The position numbers were made by a program, and so were the translations under genes. A model generated the notes under the pieces. It was not told the DNA's origin. It did not search any database and saw nothing but the letters and a program-made list of their open reading frames with translations. DNA of 64,000 nucleotides from positions 158,439 to 222,438 of the forward strand of contig KN805374.1 in the NCBI GenBank assembly GCA_000818945.1, in the 5' to 3' direction. This document shows, one piece after another, positions 37,693 to 46,934 of this stretch (its first letter is position 1; each line of letters starts with the position of its first letter). Origin of the DNA: Schizochytrium sp. CCTCC M209059 (taxonomy: Eukaryota; Sar; Bigyra; Thraustochytrida; Thraustochytriidae).

Positions 37693-40278
37693 TTATATTG
37701 ATTCCACATGCAAGTCTGAGTCGCCCCCCTGGTCATCATCGACTTGCTCACCTGCACGCATCGCTTCTAGCATGCTGTCGAGAGCCTCTTGTCCAACATC
37801 GACCTCTGTGCCGTTCTCTTCGGCGTGAATAAGCTGGCCCGATGGGCTGTCTTCCGTGGAAAATGCATCGAGCGAGGCCTGTACTGGCAAGCTGCTCGTT
37901 CCCGCCGCCTCATCCCCTGTATCCGGTTTGCTCGCTGGGTCGCCTCCACTCAAAGCCTCCTCATCCGATGGAGAACCCAAAGTCGTTTCCAAAGTAGCAA
38001 TTGTTGCATCCTCTTCCACTTTTTTGCCGTTTTCTGTGATAGATTCATCCTCTCTCCCTTTTTCGCCGTGTTCTATGATTGTTGACGTTTCCTTAACTTG
38101 CAGTGCCTCTGGCTTTACGTCTCCTTGGTCATTTGTAGTCGCGCTCACCTCGACGTTTTCGTCGCAAAGGTTTTGAGCTGTGACGATGACGTCTTGACCA
38201 GCCGTTTGTGTTGCTTGAATCAAGGCAGCCTCCACGGTTCCAAGTTGATTGGGCAAGGCGTCTTGCCCCGGGCTATTGTATCCGTCAAAATCCCCAAAGA
38301 AGTCATCGTCGTCGAAATTATCCTCTTGCATACCACTTGCGACCCCTATCGCATTCTCGAATTGAGTAGCGTCTGCTTGAACTTCGTTTCGAGATGTGTC
38401 ATGCTCCAGTTCTTTCATCTTGTCCTCCTCCTCTTTCTTCTTCTTCTTCTTCTTCTTCTTCTTTTTCTTTTCCTTATCCTCGCCCGCGAACAAAGTCTGA
38501 GTGTTTGCTTTTTCGCCCGATGTCGGCGGTGGGCCGGACATGACAATGTGGCCATTGCTTGCAGAGGGTGGTGCTGGCTTGGACATGACGATGTGGCCAT
38601 CAGACGTTGATGGTGGTGGCATGGACATGATGATGTGGCCATCGCTAGCGGACGAAGATGGTGGACCTGACATGACAACATGCCCATCGCTTGCAGATGA
38701 TGGAGGTGGCTTAGACATGATAATGTGGCCATCACTTGCAGATGATGGAGGTGGCTTAGACATGATAATGTGGCCATCACGTGCAGATGATGGTGGTGGA
38801 CCCGACATGACGATGTGACCATCAGACGTAGATGGTGGTGGCTTAGACATGACAATGTGACCATCACTTGCAGATGATGGAGGTGGCTTAGACATGATAA
38901 TGTGACCATCACTTGCAGATGATGGTGGTGGACCCGACATGACGATGTGACCATCGGACGCGACCTCACCAGGCACCTTCTTGTCAGCACCGCCCATGGA
39001 AGACGCCTTTGAGGAACGAGGACGCCGACCCTTGAGTTGAATGCGAATGGGTCCAAGTTCTGAGGCTCCTTGAAACGCAGAGGCTGATGGGGAGCCGTCA
39101 CTTTCGTCCTCGGGATCGATCTGAAGAGCCGCGGGGGTTGAACCTACGGCATCTTCGCCCGTAGCGCGGCCAAGACGCAAATAGGCGGAACCCGCTCCAG
39201 GTCGATCAGCGTCGGGATTGAATCCCGTGTCCAGGACCGTGGCGACGATCGACTCTTCGGCACTGAGGCCGCCACCCTCGGGCGGGGCATCCGGGTCGGC
39301 CGCGTCTCGTGATACACGTGAGAGCAATCTCTTGACATTTTCTGATTGCTTTGCAAGACCTTGTCGCAGACGCGCAGCAGCCCTGCGCTGCGCCTGGACC
39401 TCTCTGAATCGCTCCGAGTCCACCACTTCGGACTCGCGAACGATTTCGACGGCAGACTTGCTGAGCTTGGGAGGGGGTGCTCGCGGGGGCGCTGCGGCAG
39501 TGGCTGGACGCGGGGCGGCGCCCTGGAGAGTCTGCATGGCCGCCGCCGAGTTTTCGAAAAAGGCGAGTTGAATACGTTTGAGAGCCTGGTACGGGGCTCT
39601 GACAAAATCGAAGCGATGCTGGAAGAGGGCCGAGAGCTCCTCGAAGAGCTCGCCGGTCATGCGATCAAAGATTGCCGTTTGATCGACGCGCTCCTTGTCC
39701 CTGCTTGCGCTGCGCAGAAGCAGCGCAGCGCCGACCACACCGCGCGGTCTGGCTAGAGATTTCCGAAGCGCTTCTCGTTCGAGCATGCGCTCCTTAATTT
39801 CGTGAATCACAGCGAGGTTGACATTGAGGGACTCCACTACCTTCATTTCCATTTGGGCCACGAATTCTGCCCGATATGCTGTCGAGTGGCTGCCCGTGAC
39901 GATGCGCGTCTGCGAAGCGAATCGAATTGTGTCTGCGCCGAGGGCCTCATCTTCTGCGCAAAATGTGCTGATGTTACTGGCGAGTGTTTGCATGTTGAGA
40001 CACATAAAGTTTGTGGCTTTGATGAAGTTGACTGCGTTCTTGCGCAGCGTCACGAGCATCTCCTCGAGCTTGAGGATGTTCCCATACAGTGCCTGCATCA
40101 TCGGATCTGGATCTTCGATGGCGTACTTGCCGCCTCGGGTGTCGCTCGACTTGCGACCTTGTAGCTGTTGTTGTTGTTGTTGTTGCTGCTGCTGTTGCTT
40201 CTGCGGCTGTGACTGTTGTTGCTGCTGCTGTCGGCCAAGGCCGGAGCCATCACTTTGCTGCGACATGGACCGTCGCAT
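37693..40278 (-). CDS. BAR-domain protein with polyglutamine N-tail and ten tandem S-D-G-H-I-V-M-S repeats
   Basis: 861 residues. The N-tail has Q runs (about 17-38). A BAR/amphiphysin-like helical domain spans about 55-260 (M-Q-A-L-Y-G-N-I-L-K-L-E-E-M, F-I-K-A-T-N-F-M-C-L-N-M-Q, L-F-Q-H-R-F-D-F-V-R-A-P-Y-Q-A-L-K), which would bend or sense membranes as a dimer. A basic and Pro/Ala-rich linker with K-S-A-V-E-I-V-R-E-S-E-V-V follows. Residues about 440-588 are ten near-identical repeats of 14-15 residues of the type S-D-G-H-I-V-M-S-G-P-P-P-S-S-A. Then come a poly-Lys/Glu run and a long acidic tail holding an F-D-D-D-D-F-F-G-D-F-D-G motif that resembles adaptor-binding or EH-type motifs. Likely an endocytic or trafficking scaffold, by inference. 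No SH3 domain is seen. Confidence 0.78.
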   Translation of the reverse strand: MRRSMSQQSDGSGLGRQQQQQQSQPQKQQQQQQQQQQQLQGRKSSDTRGGKYAIEDPDPMMQALYGNILKLEEMLVTLRKNAVNFIKATNFMCLNMQTLASNISTFCAEDEALGADTIRFASQTRIVTGSHSTAYRAEFVAQMEMKVVESLNVNLAVIHEIKERMLEREALRKSLARPRGVVGAALLLRSASRDKERVDQTAIFDRMTGELFEELSALFQHRFDFVRAPYQALKRIQLAFFENSAAAMQTLQGAAPRPATAAAPPRAPPPKLSKSAVEIVRESEVVDSERFREVQAQRRAAARLRQGLAKQSENVKRLLSRVSRDAADPDAPPEGGGLSAEESIVATVLDTGFNPDADRPGAGSAYLRLGRATGEDAVGSTPAALQIDPEDESDGSPSASAFQGASELGPIRIQLKGRRPRSSKASSMGGADKKVPGEVASDGHIVMSGPPPSSASDGHIIMSKPPPSSASDGHIVMSKPPPSTSDGHIVMSGPPPSSARDGHIIMSKPPPSSASDGHIIMSKPPPSSASDGHVVMSGPPSSSASDGHIIMSMPPPSTSDGHIVMSKPAPPSASNGHIVMSGPPPTSGEKANTQTLFAGEDKEKKKKKKKKKKKKEEEDKMKELEHDTSRNEVQADATQFENAIGVASGMQEDNFDDDDFFGDFDGYNSPGQDALPNQLGTVEAALIQATQTAGQDVIVTAQNLCDENVEVSATTNDQGDVKPEALQVKETSTIIEHGEKGREDESITENGKKVEEDATIATLETTLGSPSDEEALSGGDPASKPDTGDEAAGTSSLPVQASLDAFSTEDSPSGQLIHAEENGTEVDVGQEALDSMLEAMRAGEQVDDDQGGDSDLHVESI
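38515..38958 (-). repeat. Coding minisatellite, ten units of 42 or 45 bp
   Basis: 444 bp, equal to eight 15-codon and two 14-codon units, all in frame. Position 9 alternates between Gly, Lys and Met, and Ile/Val swap in position 5-6. The ends join unique sequence (E-V-A before, G-E-K-A-N after). Confidence 0.95.
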
Positions 40279-40546
40279 GGTGCTTCACGCTCAAGCGCGG
40301 CTTCCGTCTCTCGATCGCCCGTTTGTTCACCTGCGCGAGCGTGCGCTGCTTGTCTTGGCTCAGACTGTCTGCCTCTCTGCCTCTCTGCCTAGGGGCTTGC
40401 TTCGTTGCACCCCACAAACGTGCGGCTGGGCAAACGATCGATCTTCTTCTTGCTCGTTTCCGAGGACGCAGCGCGCGGGCTCTCCGCGGTCCCTCGCTCC
40501 TCCCTCCGTCCCTCCCTTCCTCGCGCCCTCGAGGCCCATTCCATGC

Positions 40547-40602
<56 letters not shown>

Positions 40603-41573
40603 TCCTCCTCGCCGCGCTTCACCGCATCGCTCATCACATCACCCCGACCAAAAAGAACACCGCGTGCGAACACACCCTGCCGGACCAGAACGCCCTCTGC
40701 GCAACCCATTTCTCTCCCGTCTGCGCAACCCTTTTTGGTCATGCCGCGCCGGCGGTTTCGGGATGCCTCAGTTTGTTTCCCCGGTAGGCACGCGGTTTCG
40801 CCGGCCGTTCTCGCACGTTCTGTGACGCGCGGGGCCGGGGCCCGCGCGGGTGCACGGAAAGCCGACTTGCGCGGCGCGCATTCCGCACTTGCGCGGCGCC
40901 GCGCGCACTAGAGAACCAGCCGCGCCACAGTGGCCGCCCGGCCGCCCGCCCGCCCCCGGTGGTCACCGCTTTCCCCGGGTCAGCCATCCAGGAGCTTGCT
41001 CGCTTGGTTGGCGCCCGCGAGCCCTCCGACGCGCCGCCCTCCGCCACCCTGGGCCCCGCTAGGCCGCGACGCTCGCCGTCGCGCGCTAGGTCCGAACGGC
41101 CACGAACCACGTAGGCACGTAGGCCAAACAAAAGCAGGCAGGCAACGCAGGAAAGCATTACAGGAAAGCATAGCAGGAAAGCACAGGAAAGCCAAGCAGG
41201 AAAGAAAAGGACTCGGAAAGCACGAGCGGGAGTTGTTCATTGCATTTCCTTAACCGCGTTATCACATCCCGTCCCGTTCATTCCTTCACCAATCGCTCAC
41301 CCAGCCGTCCGTGCACGCCCTGCTGCCGGTCGGTTGCAGTCTCGCGATCCCCGCCCGTCCAAGGACCCGCCTCGACACGCGCCAAGGCCGGCCGCTCGCC
41401 CGCCCGCCTCGAAAGCGCGCTCGCCCGCTCCCTGCGGCCGCGGCGCCCGCTTCCGCGCGCCCGCGGGCGAGCGAGCGCAAGGCGCGCAGACGCGGCGGCA
41501 TCGCATCGCAGCGGCGCAGCGCGAGCAGCAAAACCCCAAGGCGCGGCGAGAAGGCGGAGCGAGGAGGCGCGGG
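40279..41573. other. GC-rich divergent region with CTG run and AGGAAAGC repeats
   Basis: Upstream of the BAR gene (minus) and of the PP2C gene (plus). A CTG/CAG run at about 40548-40601 lies inside an 81-codon minus frame (ATG at 40634, Glu then poly-Gln) that ends 111 bases before the BAR start. This could be an upstream ORF or simply repeat. AGGAAAGC-type repeats lie at about 41148-41205. The last 250 bp before the gap are extremely GC-rich. Confidence 0.5.
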
Positions 41574-41901
41574 NNNNNNNNNNNNNNNNNNNNNNNNNNN
41601 NNNNNNNNNNNNNNNNNNNNNNNNNNNNNNNNNNNNNNNNNNNNNNNNNNNNNNNNNNNNNNNNNNNNNNNNNNNNNNNNNNNNNNNNNNNNNNNNNNNN
41701 NNNNNNNNNNNNNNNNNNNNNNNNNNNNNNNNNNNNNNNNNNNNNNNNNNNNNNNNNNNNNNNNNNNNNNNNNNNNNNNNNNNNNNNNNNNNNNNNNNNN
41801 NNNNNNNNNNNNNNNNNNNNNNNNNNNNNNNNNNNNNNNNNNNNNNNNNNNNNNNNNNNNNNNNNNNNNNNNNNNNNNNNNNNNNNNNNNNNNNNNNNNN
41901 N
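41574..41901. other. Assembly gap of 328 N
   Basis: All N. It removes the 5' end of the PP2C gene. Frames spanning it are meaningless. Confidence 0.99.
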
Positions 41902-42938
41902 CTGCGGCGGCGACCTCGGCGGCCGCGGGCGTGCCCGCCGCGGCGGCCGCGCACGGCCACTGCGGCCTCGTGCTGGGCGCCAAGGCCAAGGCGCACCCGC
42001 GCAAGGCGGAGAAACATGACCATGGCGAGGACGCCTTCTTCGTGAGCGAGAGCGACGCCGCCTTTGGCGTCGCGGACGGCGTCAGCCAGTGGGCCGACTA
42101 CAACATCGACGCCGGCGAGTACTCGCGCAAGCTCATGGAGCTCTGCGCCGAGGAGGTTGCGGACATCATGAGCGCAGAGGACGCCAGGTTCGCAGACCCC
42201 AAACGCGCCCTCGAAAAGGCATATCGCCGCTCGCTCTCCGTCATGGGCAGCAGCACCGCCTGCGTGCTCACCATGGACGGAGAGGGCACGCTGCGCGCCG
42301 CCAACCTCGGCGACTCGGGATTCATCGTCCTGCGTCCCGGTTTCACCCGTGAGTCTCACCACGCTTCGCGACTGCAGCCTATTGCGATGTCTTTGAATGC
42401 TAACGCCGGACTCGGACCCGCAGGCCCTAACGCGAGCCAACAAGAAGCCATCAAGAAGAAACGCCGCGCCCGCGAAATCCAGTGGGACGTCATCTATCGC
42501 TCGCAGGAAATGCAAAAGTACTTCAACTGCCCAGACCAGCTCGGCCCTGGATGCCCGGACAAGCCCTCGCGCGCAGAGACCTACGAGCTCCCACTCGAGA
42601 CGGGTGATATCATCCTCGCAGCCACGGACGGCGTCTTCGACAATATCTCCGACGCGAACCTCTGTGTTTTGGTCAAGAGATTCAGTCTCGAACTGCAGTC
42701 GCTCCTGCCCACGGACCAGGGCGCCTTTTCCGCTGCCTCTGTCAAGCACGACGCAAAGTTGCGTCCGTGGCTTCACTCCGTAGCAGATCGCATTTGTCAG
42801 GAGGCCCACCTTGTGGGGATGAACACTACTGGGATCACGCCCTTTAGTGAACAATGCCGCAACGCCGGGTACTTGTTCGAGGGTGGCAAACTCGATGATG
42901 TCACGGTCGTCGCTGCCATGGTCGTCTCTAAGGAATGA
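41902..42938 (+). CDS. PPTC7/Azr1-like PP2C phosphatase, 5' end lost in gap, one probable in-frame intron
   Basis: The 3' part of a PP2C-fold phosphatase follows the gap. Motifs: G-E-D-A-F-F-V, G-V-A-D-G-V-S-Q-W (metal-binding Asp), G-S-S-T-A-C-V-L, N-L-G-D-S-G-F, Y-F-N-C-P-D-Q-L, L-A-A-T-D-G-V-F-D-N and G-G-K-L-D-D-V-T-V-V. The Y-F-N-x-P-x-Q-L and G-V-x-x-W motifs are those of the PPTC7/SpoIIE-like subgroup, which in animals and yeast is mitochondrial and linked to coenzyme Q biosynthesis and mitophagy control. Bases 42349-42423 form a likely 75-nt intron: GTGAGT donor, GCTAAC branch point, CCCGCAG acceptor. It is a multiple of three without a stop, so both forms keep frame; removal gives the family-like length. 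The start and any targeting signal lie in the gap or beyond. Confidence 0.85.
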
Positions 42939-43773
42939 GTAAAAAGGCCGCTCTCTCTGCATTGAGGAACGAACGAACGAACGAACGAACGAACGAACGA
43001 AGAGGAAAGAAAAAAACGCGGAACGCCGGGCGAGCGATCGGTCGGTCGACTTGCCCGCATTGTGTCCTTTTCCTTCTTGAAATGCCTTCTTTTTTTGGCG
43101 CTCGTCTGATCGGTGTCCCGCTTCATTTTTTCCCTCTTTTTCTTTGCGTCTATTGCCTTCCTAATAAGGTCCCTGCCGCGTCCAACAGGAACGTTACTGT
43201 CAGGGTCAAGTGTATATCACGCATCTTGAGATGTGCTGTTAGGCTGCTGCGACTCTCGTCATCACGAGAATTCTTCTTTCACTTGCTTCCGTCTGCCATG
43301 CCAAGTGCGTGCGTGCGTGCGTGCGTGCCTGTGTGTGCCTGTGTGTGAGTGTTTGTGTTTCTTTTTTTGCGTGAGACTTTCCAATCAATGCCGAACGTTT
43401 CGCTGCCGAAAACCAGAAAAACGTGGGCCGATAACCTCCAGTCTTTCTTTCAGAATGAGAGCTGCAACCCCGGCAGCACACTCTCTCGCCTGAGAAGGCA
43501 TGTTTCATGCTTGATGCAAAGACCCGTGCAATTTCTTGACTTCGTACATATATAAATCCCCTCACACACCCAGTTTCTCACACGAAACAAAAGATCAGTC
43601 AATCACAAATCAAAACTCCAAAACAAAAACAAAACATAACAAAACAAAAACATCATCTTTGTCACTGTCCACCTGCTCAGCTCTTTCGTCTCGTGCTCTC
43701 ATACCAAAAAGAAAAGAAAATTCTCGGGACATGCATAACACGCACGCATGATTCGCAAGTGAAACCGGCCTCG
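42939..43773. other. Convergent intergenic region with microsatellites
   Basis: 3' flanks of PP2C and of the EF-hand gene. It holds a GAAC tetranucleotide tract (about 42966-43000), a GTGC tract (about 43306-43328) and an AAAAC-rich patch (about 43618-43650). No gene seen. Confidence 0.55.
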
Positions 43774-45861
43774 CTAGAATGCCTCCTTGGCCACAATTTT
43801 CTCGAGCCTCGTGTAGTAATTGAGACGCTGCTTGAGAAGAGTCTTGAGATGCAAGTCCGGATCCTCCATCCGGGGCAACGGACGATCATTGTAGCGACGC
43901 ATCGTCTCGCGCATTTTCGTGAGACGCGTCTCGTACAACTCGCGCTTCTTGACCTGCTCAGGCTGCTGGTGGTATGCTGCATCTCGTGATAGCGAGAACT
44001 GGCGTTGCGTCTCGGGCTGAAAGCGAGCCTTCTCGCCTCCTGCATACGTGTAATTGCCGACGACGCCGGCCTTGGCGAGCGTTGCCGGATCGGGCCGTAC
44101 GAGGTAGGTTGTATCGTGTTGCGGCCTGTGCTTGTCTCGTCGCGGCTGCGGAAGTGCCTCTCGAAGACTGGACACATCAAAGCTAGGCCGACGGCCCGTC
44201 GCACCGGTTCCCGCGGGTGCTGTGGACGCCCGTCGCTTGGCTGGAAACAGCTTGCGCTTCGTCTGAATGCGCGCCATTTCAACTTTATTCGGCAAGCGGT
44301 TGCTAAACGCAAGACCGACGTTCGACGCTGTCGCCGTGCGAAGGTTTCCGACTTCGTGGTCTGGGCTTGCTGCAAGGTGCTCGCGTAGTTGCTGTTGCAT
44401 GCGCGTCATTGGTCCGTCATCGTCGCCGTGCGCGCCGGAACCCGAAGGTGCCGCCGCGAGGCCTGAGACCTCATTTGACCCGAACTTGCCCTCGATGCAA
44501 TCTTTGAACTCTTCGTAGTCCACGTAGCCGCTCCCATCCTGGTCAATGTACCGAAGGAAGATATCAGCGTCGCTTTCCTTCAGGTTCAGGTTCAATGCAA
44601 GCAGGGCCGCCTTGAACTCACCGTACGAAATGCGGCCATCCTTGTTGGAATCGATCGAGTCGAATGCGCTGGCAACCGACGCAAAATCCTCCGAGAGACG
44701 CTGCGAGATCTCTTTGCGGACGCGAGCGGTAATGAGCGCTGATTTCACGCCAGTGGCAAGACTATCCGAGAGATCCGCAAGCACATCTGGATCTCCAAAG
44801 GATACGCGGCGCACCTTTTCTCTGCCGCGAGCCGCGAGAGCACGCCGCGCAGCTTCGTCCAACTCCTCTTCGTCGCTCTCGTCGTCTCCGTTCAGCCGTG
44901 GTGTCAATCGTTTGTACGCGCCCACGTCGCGCTCAGGAAACACGAGATTGATGAACTCCGCATACTCGATCGAGCCATCCGAAGACTTGTCGAACCGCCG
45001 AAACAACTCCGCAAGAGACGACTTGGGCACCTCAATGTTCTGTCGGAGCATAAAGTCGTGCAGCTCTTGCACCGACAAGGTTCCATCGTGATTCTCGTCA
45101 ATCTTACGGAATTCGTCTGCAAGCGACCGCTTGGCCTGAAACTTTTGCTTGAGACGCAAGACAATCTCTACGAGAGGCATCTCGACGCCGTGGTCTTCAG
45201 AGGCGCGCTTGATTTCCTCCTCGCTGATGCCGAGGTCGCGTAAGCGGTCGCTAAGCTTCTCCACCATGCTGCGCTCCACCGAGGCCTCAATCTCATCGTC
45301 TTCGCGAAAGATAAGATCGATGAAACCATCATAAGGGATTCGATCCTCACGAGTGGAACCAAAGTACCTACAAACCTCTTGTGCCTGCGGAATAGAGATG
45401 CAGCATCCACACTTGGTGAAAATTGCCTTGAGCTCGAAGGGGTCGACGTAGCCGTCGCGATTGATATCCCACGCGAGAAAGACTTTGCGCAGCGAGCGTT
45501 TGCCTGTATATCGTTGCTGAAGGCTCGCAGAAAGCGATTCCACGAGAGCCTCGACTGCCGAAAGGTTCTTTTCTTCTTTGCTCGTTCCTACGCGTTGATT
45601 GAGCAAATACTGAGACTTTTTCCGGCGCATAGGTCGTTTGGACAAAATCTCTTGCGCGGTGCGGAATTTAGCAAGGGCCGGTGCAGACTGAACCTTGGCA
45701 AGCACACGCCGTCCTTGCTCTTCTCTGCGTCCCTGCGCGGTCGCGGCCCGGGTATGTGGCCTGAACTGTGATTTATGCTCCAGCGCCAGCTGCGAGACCC
45801 CAGCTCCGGCACGGTTCGTGGTGCCGGTTTGTGGCATGCGTTCGCGCCTTCGCGTCGCCAT
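43774..45861 (-). CDS. Multi-EF-hand calcium-binding protein
   Basis: 695 residues, single exon. A basic N-tail of about 90 residues precedes EF-hand pairs. Canonical loops are D-I-N-R-D-G-Y-V-D-P-F-E (132-143), D-E-N-H-D-G-T-L-S-V-Q-E, D-K-S-S-D-G-S-I-E-Y-A-E, D-S-N-K-D-G-R-I-S-Y-G-E and D-Q-D-G-S-G-Y-V-D-Y-E-E. A degenerate one (G-S-T-R-E-D-R-I-P-Y-D-G-F) follows the first. An acidic hinge (D-D-E-S-D-E-E-E-L-D) separates the second and third pairs. The C-terminal 230 residues are basic and aromatic, with Y-T-Y-A-G-G-E-K-A-R-F and a helical end (L-L-K-Q-R-L-N-Y-Y-T-R-L). The layout recalls ciliary or cytoskeletal EF-hand proteins, but no family-specific motif confirms this. Confidence 0.8.
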   Translation of the reverse strand: MATRRRERMPQTGTTNRAGAGVSQLALEHKSQFRPHTRAATAQGRREEQGRRVLAKVQSAPALAKFRTAQEILSKRPMRRKKSQYLLNQRVGTSKEEKNLSAVEALVESLSASLQQRYTGKRSLRKVFLAWDINRDGYVDPFELKAIFTKCGCCISIPQAQEVCRYFGSTREDRIPYDGFIDLIFREDDEIEASVERSMVEKLSDRLRDLGISEEEIKRASEDHGVEMPLVEIVLRLKQKFQAKRSLADEFRKIDENHDGTLSVQELHDFMLRQNIEVPKSSLAELFRRFDKSSDGSIEYAEFINLVFPERDVGAYKRLTPRLNGDDESDEEELDEAARRALAARGREKVRRVSFGDPDVLADLSDSLATGVKSALITARVRKEISQRLSEDFASVASAFDSIDSNKDGRISYGEFKAALLALNLNLKESDADIFLRYIDQDGSGYVDYEEFKDCIEGKFGSNEVSGLAAAPSGSGAHGDDDGPMTRMQQQLREHLAASPDHEVGNLRTATASNVGLAFSNRLPNKVEMARIQTKRKLFPAKRRASTAPAGTGATGRRPSFDVSSLREALPQPRRDKHRPQHDTTYLVRPDPATLAKAGVVGNYTYAGGEKARFQPETQRQFSLSRDAAYHQQPEQVKKRELYETRLTKMRETMRRYNDRPLPRMEDPDLHLKTLLKQRLNYYTRLEKIVAKEAF

Positions 45862-46368
45862 GATTGCGCGCGCCTACGCGGCCAGCCGGGAGCCAGGCAC
45901 GGACGAGTCTGTGAATGCGCAGAGTGCTCGCGATGTTGTCTCGTGGCGCGGCCCTGCCTGGACCCAGCAAGTCTTTTCTGCCCAAAGCAAGCGAGCCAGC
46001 CTTCTTTTGCGAAAGCCAACTCTACGGAGGAGCAGACAAATAGAGATAGACAAAAGGCAGGCAAATGGATGGCGCGCACCTGGGCTGCGCCGTTGGCTCG
46101 AGTCCTGGGTCCCTTGCTCCGCCGGTCCATGCCTACGTGCGTGCGTGGGTGCGTAGGTGTGCCCGCGCCGCCTGCGCACATGGTCCGCGCCGCGCATCCG
46201 CGAGAACAGAGATCCGTTGTGAAAACGCGTTCCGGAAGTGGGCACACGAGGACTTTTTTTTGTAACTTTTTGCGATTGGTGGACCCAGCAGAGCGGGGCA
46301 AAAAGAATAGTACTTGCGCTGTCTGCACCCCTTTCCATTTCTATCCTCTGTGGTCACGCACGGCACCT
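45862..46368. other. Intergenic, promoter side of the EF-hand gene
   Basis: 507 bp between two minus-strand genes. No feature beyond a T run near 46255. Confidence 0.5.
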
Positions 46369-46899
46369 TTACTTTGATTGGGCCCCCTCTTCAGCGGGAA
46401 TGCCAAGACTGGCCTGAAGATCGACGAGACGGCCCTTATCAAGACCAGCAAAGAGGGCGGCGTGGGCCAGAAAGCGGCCCACCTGCACGGGCGGAAGTCC
46501 GAGTGAGGCCATGTTAAAGGCTGAGGAAGAGACCTGCGCAAAGGCGATGTGAGTAAAATTTTCGCTTGAGAGACGACGGCGGCATTGTGCGTCGGAGTCA
46601 TTCTCTGCTGTGACAACGTTACGATGGACTTCCTCGCGTAAAGCCAGAAAAAACGTTTCTTCCCAGAAGTGAGGCGATTTCCAAATACCATGGTCCTTGA
46701 TATGATCTTGGACATAGACTCGTTTTGGTGAGGAACCAATAGTTTGGGCCTGCGAGACGCCCATCATCGCCCCATCTTGCTTTTCCATCATACCACTGTC
46801 TAGGTCTGCAGCATTGTCGTCAGCGTGCTTTTCAGCATCTTGCTGCTGCTGTTGCTGCTGCTGTTGCTGTTGCTGCTGCTGCTGTTGCTGCTGCTGTTG

Positions 46900-46934
<35 letters not shown>

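Noticed and set aside
38515..38958. CRISPR-like direct repeats
   Set aside because: Units abut without unique spacers, are in frame and code for the repeat part of the BAR protein; the genome is eukaryotic.
40389..40634. Poly-Gln minus frame upstream of the BAR gene
   Set aside because: Mostly a CTG run with GC-rich flanks; could be an upstream ORF but nothing shows translation.
41286..42962. Long minus-strand frame spanning the 328-N gap
   Set aside because: Open only because N has no stops and because it mirrors the PP2C gene; no domain.
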